Source of the DNA: DTPS01 sp049591295
GTDB taxonomy: Bacteria; Acidobacteriota; UBA4820; DSQY01
Assembly (NCBI GenBank): GCA_049591295.1
Contig: JBAWEQ010000110.1
Location: 1 to 23,817 of the forward strand
Direction of reading: 5' to 3'
DNA: 23,817 bases
Within the stretch, counting starts at the first letter, position 1; every line of letters starts with the position of its first letter. A model generated the notes under the pieces. That model had not been told where the DNA came from. It searched no databases and worked only from the letters and a program-made list of their open reading frames with translations. Of the stretch, positions 19,300 to 23,817 are shown piece after piece. The translations under genes and the position numbers were made by a program.

Positions 19300-20087
19300 T
19301 GGGAGGGGCGAGGGACCCGCGCCAGCGCTTCACCGACCGGGTGGACAACTATGTGCGATGGCGGCCGCGCTACCCCGCTTCGCTCCTCGGCCTTCTGAGG
19401 AAGAGGTGCGGCCTTCTTCCCGAGCACGTGGTGGTGGACGCGGGCTCGGGCACCGGCTTTCTCAGCGAGCCCTTCCTCCAGAACGGCAACCGCGTCTTCG
19501 GCGTGGAGCCCAACGCCGCCATGCGCGAGGCGGCCGAGCGCCTGCTGGCCTCCTACCCGGCCTTCGAGAGCGTGGCCGGGAGCGCCGAGGCCACGGGTCT
19601 GCCGGAGCGCAGCGCGGACTTCGTCGCGGCGGGGCAGGCCTTCCACTGGTTCGATCCCCCCGCGGCGCGGCGGGAGTTCCGGAGGATCCTCAAGCCAGAA
19701 GGCTGGGTCGTCCTCGTCTGGAACGACCGGCGCACGGAGGCCACGGCCTTCCTCCGGGACTACGAGGAGCTGCTCCAGCGCTTCGGGACCGACTACGGGG
19801 CGGTCTCCCAGAAGAACGTCACCCCTTCCACCCTGCTGTCCTTTTACGGCCGCGACGGCTATGCGGAGGAGGTTCTGGAGAACGCCCAAGCCTTCGACCT
19901 GGAGGGGCTCCAGGGCCGCCTGCTCTCCTCCTCCTACGCGCCGGGGCCCGGCCACCCGGACCACCTCCCCATGCTCCGCGCCCTGCGGGAGATCTTCGAG
20001 GCCCACGCCGAGGAGGGCAAGGTCACCTTCGTCTACGACACGCGGGTTCTGATGGGGCACCTCTCGCCGGAGAGGGCGGAGGGGTGA
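19299..20087 (+). CDS. Class I SAM-dependent methyltransferase
   Basis: A 262-residue methyltransferase of the Methyltransf_11 type. Motif I is VVVDAGSGTGFL at 44-55; E70 (VFGVEPN) ends strand 2; ERSADFVAAGQAFHWFDPPA (about 104-123) is motif post-I/II with the AFHWFD signature; RILKPEGWVVLVWND follows. The substrate is not evident, as this family methylates many small molecules. The gene's ATG shares bases with the decarboxylase stop, so N- or O-methylation of the amine made by the decarboxylase is a natural hypothesis. The C-terminal 120 residues are less conserved, probably the substrate-binding cap. A 10-bp hairpin at 20133-20156 follows the gene. Confidence 0.88.
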   Translation: MGGARDPRQRFTDRVDNYVRWRPRYPASLLGLLRKRCGLLPEHVVVDAGSGTGFLSEPFLQNGNRVFGVEPNAAMREAAERLLASYPAFESVAGSAEATGLPERSADFVAAGQAFHWFDPPAARREFRRILKPEGWVVLVWNDRRTEATAFLRDYEELLQRFGTDYGAVSQKNVTPSTLLSFYGRDGYAEEVLENAQAFDLEGLQGRLLSSSYAPGPGHPDHLPMLRALREIFEAHAEEGKVTFVYDTRVLMGHLSPERAEG

Positions 20088-20132
20088 AGCGCCTCCTTCA
20101 TCAACGAGCAGGGTGCCCGTCCGGCCCTCACC

Positions 20133-20156
20133 GAAAGCCCGCCTGCGCGGGCTTTC
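20133..20156 (+). terminator. perfect 10-bp hairpin after the methyltransferase
   Basis: GAAAGCCCGC (20133-20142) and GCGGGCTTTC (20147-20156) form a perfect stem around CTGC, 46 nt after the methyltransferase stop. The 3' side includes TTTC but no long T-run follows. It is placed as expected for a transcription terminator of the mscL-decarboxylase-methyltransferase unit. Confidence 0.65.
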
Positions 20157-20198
20157 CTCGTACCCGCCCGCCCGGCTGCGGGCGCGGCACAGCCGCGG

Positions 20199-20204
20199 TA
20201 TGAT
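20199..20204 (+). promoter_or_regulatory. candidate -10 box (TATGAT)
   Basis: TATGAT lies 42 nt before the Smr gene start, just after the hairpin terminator. No good -35 hexamer was found. Confidence 0.35.
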
Positions 20205-20246
20205 GGCGGGAAGCCGGCATCGCCTCGGCGCCGGTGGAGGTCGGCC

Positions 20247-20555
20247 ATGGAGCCGGAGGAGCCCGTCGCGATCCCCATCGACGGAACCCTGGACCTGCAC
20301 ACTTTCCGTCCGCGGGACGTGAAGGAGCTGGTGCCGGAGTATCTGCTGGAGTGCAGAAGCCGGGGCATTCTCAGGATACGGATCATCCACGGCAAGGGCC
20401 AGGGCGTGCTCCTTCGCACGGTCCACGCGCTGCTCGACAGGCTGCCGGAGGTCGAGTCCTTCGCCCTCGCTGAGGAAGCGGAGGGCGGATGGGGAGCCAC
20501 CATCGTGCGGCTGGTTCCCATCCGGGAGAGCGGGATGGGAACGGTGGAGAGTTGA
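20247..20555 (+). CDS. Smr-domain protein
   Basis: A 102-residue stand-alone Smr domain (the C-terminal domain of MutS2; nicking or RNA-cleaving activity in family members). Motifs: LDLHTF at 15-20, RIIHGKGQGVLLRTVHALLD at 45-64 (the HGKGxG loop), and EGGWGATIVRL at 79-89. All three family signatures are present, so the domain seems functional. GGAGG at 20236-20240 is 6 nt before the ATG. A candidate -10 box and a terminator hairpin just upstream suggest it begins a new transcription unit. The next gene begins 109 nt after its stop. Its role here, such as RNA/DNA processing or ribosome-collision rescue (as for MutS2 and SmrB), is not determined by the sequence. Confidence 0.92.
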   Translation: MEPEEPVAIPIDGTLDLHTFRPRDVKELVPEYLLECRSRGILRIRIIHGKGQGVLLRTVHALLDRLPEVESFALAEEAEGGWGATIVRLVPIRESGMGTVES

Positions 20556-20562
20556 GGGTGGA

Positions 20563-20646
20563 GGGCGGAGTGCCGGTCCAACCCTCGCGCCGCGTGGTTT
20601 TTGTTCCTTCCCTCCGCCCGAAAGAAGCCGGCACAAGGACCGGCAC
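20563..20646 (+). promoter_or_regulatory. possible pseudoknot or alternative hairpins before the thioesterase gene
   Basis: GGGCGGAG (20563-20570) pairs with CTCCGCCC (20612-20619), and GTGCCGGTCC (20570-20579) pairs with GGACCGGCAC (20637-20646). The order is interleaved (A, B, A', B'), as in a pseudoknot or two competing hairpins. It ends 5 nt before the AGGAGG ribosome binding site of the thioesterase gene. This is a candidate RNA structure only. Confidence 0.3.
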
Positions 20647-20664
20647 GAACAGGAGGCAGGCCCC

Positions 20665-21111
20665 ATGAACCCCACGATGCCCGGAGAGGAGCACTGGCGA
20701 AAGCTGGAGCGGATGTACGATTCCTCGCCGCTCAACGCCTTCATTCGCCCCAGGCTGACGGTGGGGGAGGGGACGGCCGAGGTGGTCATCCCCGTGCGCC
20801 CCGAGCTTTTCCACGCCGCCGGGGCCATCCACGGATCGATCTACTTCAAGGCGCTGGACGACTCCGCCTTTTTTGCCGTGAACTCACTGGTGGAGGAGGT
20901 CTTCGTGCTCACGGCCTCCTTCACGGTCTACCTGCTCAGGCCCGTCTCCGAGGGGGAGCTTCGCGCCCGCGGGCGGGTGATGCATCGTTCGAAGCGGCTT
21001 TTCGTGGCCGAGTCGGAGGCCACCGACGCCGCCGGCCGCCTGGTGGCGCGCGGCAGCGGCACCTTCATGCGCAGCCGGATGGCGCTTACCTCCGATATCG
21101 GCTATGCCTAG
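20665..21111 (+). CDS. PaaI-like hotdog thioesterase
   Basis: A 148-residue single hotdog protein resembling the PaaI/YdiI-type acyl-CoA thioesterases. The signature helix region HAAGAIHGSIYFKALDDSAF (50-69) contains the HG and Asp/Glu pattern of the active site, and TASFTVYLLRPVSEGELRAR (83-102) is the family's second strand pair. It probably hydrolyses an acyl- or aryl-CoA in the cytoplasm; the exact substrate is not readable. AGGAGG at 20651-20656 lies 8 nt before the ATG. The following DUF4846 gene starts within its last codons (21104), so they are overlapping and likely coupled. The 109-nt leader contains complementary sequences listed separately. Confidence 0.87.
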   Translation: MNPTMPGEEHWRKLERMYDSSPLNAFIRPRLTVGEGTAEVVIPVRPELFHAAGAIHGSIYFKALDDSAFFAVNSLVEEVFVLTASFTVYLLRPVSEGELRARGRVMHRSKRLFVAESEATDAAGRLVARGSGTFMRSRMALTSDIGYA

Positions 21112-22012
21112 GATACGGATCCTCCTGATCCCATGGTGCGGACTCATGGGCGCCCTCCTCGCGGCGTCGGTCTGCGGCCCGCCCGTCCTCGCGGAGCGGG
21201 AGGCCCCGTCGCTCGGCGCTCTGGAGGGACGGCCGGCGTATCCCTGGCTGGCGGGCGTGGCCGGGGGGGCCATCCGGCTCCGCTTTCCCGTCCCTCCCGG
21301 CTATGCGCGGCTGCCCGAGCCGCCGGGGAGTTTCGGGGAGTGGCTCAGGGGGCTTCCCCTCCTCCCGGGGTGCCCGCCGGTCCACCTCTTCGACGGCCGG
21401 GAGAAGGCCGATCAGTCGGCCCATGCCGCCGTCATCCGCATGGACGTGGGGGTCAGGGACCTCCAGCAGTGCGCCGACGCGGTCATCCGGCTCCGCGCGG
21501 AATACCTCTTCAGCAGGGGTTGCGAGTCGTCGGTGGCCTTTCATCTGACGGATGGCTCCGTGGCGCGGTGGTCTGACTGGCGCGCGGGTCTTCGCCCCGT
21601 GCTCCGTGGCCGCCGTTTGGAGTGGAGGCGTGACGCGGCTCCGAAGGGCGGGCACGCGGCCTTCCGGGAGTACCTGGACGCCGTCTTCACGTGGGCCGGC
21701 ACGGCCTCGCTGGCGAGGGACCTTCTCCCCGAGGAAGATCCCGGCCGCCTCTCGGTGGGGGACGTCTTCCTCCATCCTGGCTCGCCGGGCCACGCGGTCA
21801 TCGTCGTGGACGCGGCCGAAGATGCGCGGGGGCAGAGGATCTTTCTGCTGGCCCAGGGCTACATGCCGGCGCAGGAGATTCACCTGCTCAAGGCCCCCGG
21901 CTCTCCGCTCGATCCCTGGTACGTCGTCCGGCAATCGGCGAGCCTGGTCACTCCGGAGTGGACCTTCGGGTGGAACGAATTGCGGCGCTTCAGGAGCGCG
22001 GACTGCCCGTAA
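21104..22012 (+). CDS. DUF4846-family exported protein
   Basis: A 302-residue protein with a signal peptide (residues 1-30, ending PVLA) and a DUF4846 domain covering the rest. Conserved features: RFPVPPGYARLPEPPGSFGE (60-79), RMDVGVRDLQQCADAVIRLR (112-131), RAGLRPVLRGR, FREYLDAVFTWAGTASLARD (188-207), VGDVFLHPGSPGHAVIVVDA (218-237), LLAQGYMPAQEIHLLK (248-263) and PWY. The SPGHAVIVVD piece is the most striking, with a His that may be catalytic; by shape it recalls cysteine/histidine hydrolases, but no function is established for DUF4846. It is probably periplasmic. Its ATG overlaps the end of the thioesterase gene. Confidence 0.9.
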   Translation: MPRIRILLIPWCGLMGALLAASVCGPPVLAEREAPSLGALEGRPAYPWLAGVAGGAIRLRFPVPPGYARLPEPPGSFGEWLRGLPLLPGCPPVHLFDGREKADQSAHAAVIRMDVGVRDLQQCADAVIRLRAEYLFSRGCESSVAFHLTDGSVARWSDWRAGLRPVLRGRRLEWRRDAAPKGGHAAFREYLDAVFTWAGTASLARDLLPEEDPGRLSVGDVFLHPGSPGHAVIVVDAAEDARGQRIFLLAQGYMPAQEIHLLKAPGSPLDPWYVVRQSASLVTPEWTFGWNELRRFRSADCP

Positions 22013-22063
22013 GGGCTGCTCCCACGGCGGGCGGGACCGGGAAGAATCGCGGGTCGGGTGGGT

Positions 22064-22069
22064 TATAGT
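22064..22069 (+). promoter_or_regulatory. candidate -10 box (TATAGT)
   Basis: TATAGT is 35 nt before the glutaredoxin ATG in GC-rich DNA. The -35 region is not recognisable. Confidence 0.35.
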
Positions 22070-22104
22070 ACTCCTTCGGCGGATTCGATAGAGGAGAGAG
22101 AGCC

Positions 22105-22365
22105 ATGAAGACCCACGTGACCGTCTACACCATGACCACCTGCCCGTACTGCATGGCCGCCAAAAAACTGCTCAAGAAAAAGGGCGTGGAGTTCGAAGAG
22201 GTGAACCTGGACGAGCAGCCCGACCGGTGGAACGAGTGCGAGAGCCGCTCGGGCCGCCAGACCGTTCCGCAGATCTTCTTCGGAGACCGCCCCATCGGGG
22301 GCTGCGACGATCTGGAGGCGCTCCAGCGCAGCGGCGAACTCGACAAACTCATCGCGGCGCTCTAA
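22105..22365 (+). CDS. grxC: Glutaredoxin (GrxC-type)
   Basis: An 86-residue dithiol glutaredoxin that reduces disulfides using glutathione. The active site is CPYC at 13-16 (TTCPYCMAAK). The cis-Pro loop is TVPQIFF at 52-58, and GGCDDLEALQ at 64-73 is the glutathione-binding motif. Length and order are those of Grx3/GrxC. A GAGGAGAGAG ribosome binding site precedes the ATG, and TATAGT upstream may be its -10. The next gene (queF) starts 40 nt after its stop, so they may share a transcript. No partner for the glutaredoxin is evident nearby. Confidence 0.94.
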   Translation: MKTHVTVYTMTTCPYCMAAKKLLKKKGVEFEEVNLDEQPDRWNECESRSGRQTVPQIFFGDRPIGGCDDLEALQRSGELDKLIAAL

Positions 22366-22405
22366 GCTGTCTGGGCTGACGCGGAACGCACCAGGGAGGG
22401 GAGAC

Positions 22406-22804
22406 ATGGCGGGGTATACCAAGACGCACGCGCAGAAGGGGCTGGATGCCAAGCTGCCGGCCATCGAGACGTGGCCCAACCAGTTCCCCTCCTACGAGAT
22501 CACCATCGAGGCCCCCGAATTCACCTCCGTGTGCCCCAAGACGGGTCTGCCGGACTTCGGCCTCCTGGTTCTGCGGTACGTCCCGGACAAGTCCTGCATC
22601 GAGCTCAAGTCGTACAAGGAATACCTGCTCGCCTACCGGGAGCTGGGGATCTTCTACGAGAACGTGGTGAACCGCGTCCTTAGGGACGTCGTGGCCGCCT
22701 GCGAGCCGGTGAAGGCCAGCCTGACGGGCGTCTTCAACGCGAGGGGCGGGATGAACGCCACGGTGGTGGCGGCTTTTACGAGGGAGGATGGCTTCGGGAC
22801 ATGA
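22406..22804 (+). CDS. queF: NADPH-dependent 7-cyano-7-deazaguanine reductase (short-form QueF)
   Basis: A 132-residue QueF of the short (type I) form. It converts preQ0 to preQ1 in queuosine biosynthesis for tRNA. The catalytic thioimide cysteine is C43 and D50 is the proton donor (TSVCPKTGLPDFG). The family NADPH motif is ELKSYK at 66-71. GIFYENVVNRVLRDVVAAC follows at 81-99, with E85 as the substrate-binding Glu; the residue before it is Tyr, where B. subtilis QueF has His (FHE), a variant also remembered from other lineages. The ATG follows GGGAGGGGAG. No preQ1 riboswitch was recognised and no other queuosine genes occur in the window. Its TGA overlaps the next gene's ATG (ATGA). Confidence 0.95.
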   Translation: MAGYTKTHAQKGLDAKLPAIETWPNQFPSYEITIEAPEFTSVCPKTGLPDFGLLVLRYVPDKSCIELKSYKEYLLAYRELGIFYENVVNRVLRDVVAACEPVKASLTGVFNARGGMNATVVAAFTREDGFGT

Positions 22805-23283
22805 GCGGCAAGGTGACGCTGCGCCTGGACAGCCCCATCGGGCCACTGGACGTGACCCTTTCGACGGAGGCGGTGCACCGCATCGACTTCAAGGGGTTGG
22901 CGCCGGAAGGTCCCGTGCCCAAGCCCGTGGAGCCGCTCTTCCGGCGCGTGGAGGCCCAGCTGAAGGAGTACTTCTCCGGCCGGCGCAGCAAGTTCGACCT
23001 CCCCCTGGAACCGCTCCCGGATGGCACCGATTTCCAACGGAACGTCTGGGCCGCCCTCTCTGAGATCCCCTACGGCGAGGTCATCTCCTACGCCGACCTG
23101 GCCTCTTGGGCCGGAAGGCCCAAGGCCGTCCGCGCCGCGGGCGCGGCCTGCGGGGCCAACCGGATCCCCATCTTGATCCCCTGCCACCGCGTCGTGGCCA
23201 AGGCCGGACTGGGGGGATATGGCGGCGGGCTCAAGACCAAGCGCGCCCTCCTCCGGCTCGAACGGGGCCGGCCCCAGGCCTGA
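22801..23283 (+). CDS. Methylated-DNA--[protein]-cysteine S-methyltransferase
   Basis: A 160-residue O6-alkylguanine-DNA alkyltransferase, which repairs alkylated guanine by transferring the alkyl group to its own cysteine. The acceptor is C128 in IPCHRVVAKAGLGGYGGGL (126-144). The helix-turn-helix segment is YGEVISYADLASWAGRPKAV (91-110), followed by RAAGAACGANRIPILIPCHR. The short N-terminal domain (1-70) is typical of the Ogt class rather than full Ada. It starts at ATG 22801, overlapping the queF stop (ATGA). The C-terminus LLRLERGR is the usual end. There is no Ada regulatory domain, so it is unlikely to be autoregulated. Confidence 0.94.
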   Translation: MSGKVTLRLDSPIGPLDVTLSTEAVHRIDFKGLAPEGPVPKPVEPLFRRVEAQLKEYFSGRRSKFDLPLEPLPDGTDFQRNVWAALSEIPYGEVISYADLASWAGRPKAVRAAGAACGANRIPILIPCHRVVAKAGLGGYGGGLKTKRALLRLERGRPQA

Positions 23284-23302
23284 AACCCCTCCCGTTTTTC
23301 GC

Positions 23303-23331
23303 TTGTCGCTCCTCCCACCGACTGGTATTCT
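23303..23331 (+). promoter_or_regulatory. candidate promoter: TTGTCG-N17-TATTCT, leaderless
   Basis: TTGTCG (23303-23308) and TATTCT (23326-23331) are spaced by 17 nt, the optimal sigma-70 arrangement, with 4 of 6 matches in each box. The ATG at 23341 lies 9 nt after the -10, so transcription would start at or near the start codon. No Shine-Dalgarno lies between. Confidence 0.5.
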
Positions 23332-23340
23332 TAGGCCCTG

Positions 23341-23715
23341 ATGAGCGAACCCGCGCGGCTTCCGCACGCCTTCCCCTTCCGCTTCATCCCCCGCGACGAC
23401 GGGGGGGGAGTCCTCCAGTTCTCGTCTTCGGCGGACGACGCCGTGAGCCGGGGCGGCCCCGTGCCGTCCTGGGTGGTCCTCGAAGCCATGACGCAGGCCG
23501 GGGGGCTCCTCGCGGCCTCCGGCCAGGGGAGCGGGGGTGTGCTGGTCCAGGTGGCCCGGTTCCGGAGCCCCCGGCCGATCTGGCCGGGCGACAGCCTGGA
23601 ACTGGCCGGCACCCTGGTCAAGCGCATGGGCTCCCTCTTTCAGGTCCGCGTCACGGCGCGCCTGGGCGGGCGGCTGGCGGCGCGGGGGCTCTTTACGCTC
23701 CGGGAAACGCCATGA
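23341..23715 (+). CDS. FabZ/ApeP-like hotdog protein lacking the usual catalytic His
   Basis: A 124-residue hotdog protein. RLPHAFPFRFIPRDD (6-20) matches the FabZ opening 'LPHrpPFlliDrv', and PSWVVLEAMTQAGGLLAASG (42-61) corresponds to the FabZ/ApeP central helix, with E48. However, the catalytic His/HFPG segment of FabZ is not present; the region is AVSRGGPVPSW. VARFRSPRPIWPGDSLELAG follows. The resemblance is nearest to atypical 3-hydroxyacyl-ACP dehydratases of aryl-polyene-like clusters (COG4706 style), by pattern memory. The activity is uncertain: a dehydratase with a different catalytic set, or a non-catalytic partner. Its stop overlaps the start of a beta-ketoacyl synthase, so the two work in the same pathway. 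The gene seems leaderless. Confidence 0.72.
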   Translation: MSEPARLPHAFPFRFIPRDDGGGVLQFSSSADDAVSRGGPVPSWVVLEAMTQAGGLLAASGQGSGGVLVQVARFRSPRPIWPGDSLELAGTLVKRMGSLFQVRVTARLGGRLAARGLFTLRETP

Positions 23716-23817
23716 GGACGGCCATCTGGGTGACGGGCCTCGGCGTCACCTGCGCCGTGGGCCGGGACGTGCCCTCCTTCTGGGCGGCACTGCTCTCGGG
23801 CGCCTCCGGCGCTACGC
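23712..23817 (+). CDS. Beta-ketoacyl-ACP synthase (KAS), N-terminal fragment
   Basis: An open frame from ATG 23712 runs off the right edge. The 35 visible residues (MRTAIWVTGLGVTCAVGRDV, then PSFWAALLSGASGAT) match the universal N-terminus of KAS II/FabF-type condensing enzymes: 'vVTGlGv.sp.G......w..Ll.G.sGi'. It overlaps the preceding hotdog gene by ATGA, indicating a single coupled transcript for acyl-chain elongation. Active-site Cys and His residues lie beyond the window. Whether it belongs to fatty acid, aryl polyene or polyketide synthesis cannot be told. Confidence 0.85.
   Translation, partial: MRTAIWVTGLGVTCAVGRDVPSFWAALLSGASGAT

Noticed and set aside
20580..20602. Intrinsic terminator after the Smr gene (AACC ... 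GGTTTTT)
   Set aside because: Only four outer pairs form before mismatches; the stem is too weak.
22366..22405. Possible preQ1 riboswitch before queF
   Set aside because: Only 40 nt lie between the glutaredoxin stop and the queF start, and no preQ1 aptamer pattern (C-rich loop and A-rich tail) is visible.
23250..23300. Terminator after the alkyltransferase (GGGGCCGGCCCC palindrome and later TTTTT)
   Set aside because: The palindrome lies inside the coding region and the T-run is too far from it to make an intrinsic terminator.
1..23817. CRISPR arrays, tRNA or rRNA genes
   Set aside because: No regularly spaced direct repeats and no recognisable tRNA or rRNA sequence were found by eye on either strand.

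Overview
The window is about 23.8 kb of GC-rich bacterial chromosome. From about position 1000 rightward the third codon positions are strongly G/C and the genes are tightly packed on the + strand, with many ATGA, GTGA or TGATG overlaps. The first ~1 kb is visibly poorer in G+C and ends in a mobile element, so it looks acquired. The gene families (DmsABC, DUF4846, MscL with a zinc ribbon, Smr, YbjQ, short-form QueF, aromatic amino acid decarboxylase) suggest an environmental, facultatively anaerobic, GC-rich lineage, such as an Acidobacteriota or deltaproteobacterium-like group. The phylum cannot be fixed from this sequence. No rRNA, tRNA or CRISPR array was seen.

Layout. (a) 1-1000: the end of an integron gene-cassette array. 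It holds the 3' end of a cassette gene, a well-formed attC site (156-261), and two small genes of atypical composition. (b) 1012-2014: a REP-associated (Y1/HUH) transposase gene enclosed by imperfect 27-bp inverted repeats; the right repeat ends next to the ribosome binding site of the following gene. (c) 2032-9612: a run of enzymes consistent with making or tailoring a small molecule or lipid: two SDR dehydrogenases, a PaaK/CoF-synthetase-like adenylating enzyme, a GNAT acetyltransferase, a sulfotransferase, a SnoaL-like protein and a GT1 glycosyltransferase. A 61-aa membrane protein and a mini SPFH-like membrane protein lie among them. (d) 9808-11281: three small proteins of unknown role, two of them membrane proteins. 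(e) 11431-15262: dmsABC, a complete molybdopterin oxidoreductase, iron-sulfur subunit and membrane anchor set whose catalytic subunit has no Tat signal. (f) 15418-16904: an F420-reductase-like NAD(P) protein, a cupin and TspO. (g) 16997-20087: YbjQ, MscL with a C-terminal zinc ribbon, and an aromatic amino acid decarboxylase translationally coupled to a methyltransferase, closed by a strong hairpin. (h) 20247-23283: Smr protein, PaaI-type thioesterase, DUF4846 protein, glutaredoxin, QueF and an O6-alkylguanine-DNA alkyltransferase. (i) 23341-end: a FabZ/ApeP-like hotdog protein lacking the usual catalytic His, overlapping the start of a beta-ketoacyl-ACP synthase. This is probably the start of a fatty-acid- or polyene-type cluster cut by the window edge.

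The most notable items are the attC site at the cassette/chromosome junction, the inverted-repeat transposase unit placed against a biosynthetic gene, the apparent tailoring cluster, the Tat-less DmsABC, the coupled decarboxylase-methyltransferase pair, and a likely leaderless promoter for the terminal acyl-chain operon. Several transcription units end in strong hairpins without U-tracts and begin with isolated -10-like boxes. All functions are read from sequence motifs only; no searches were run.
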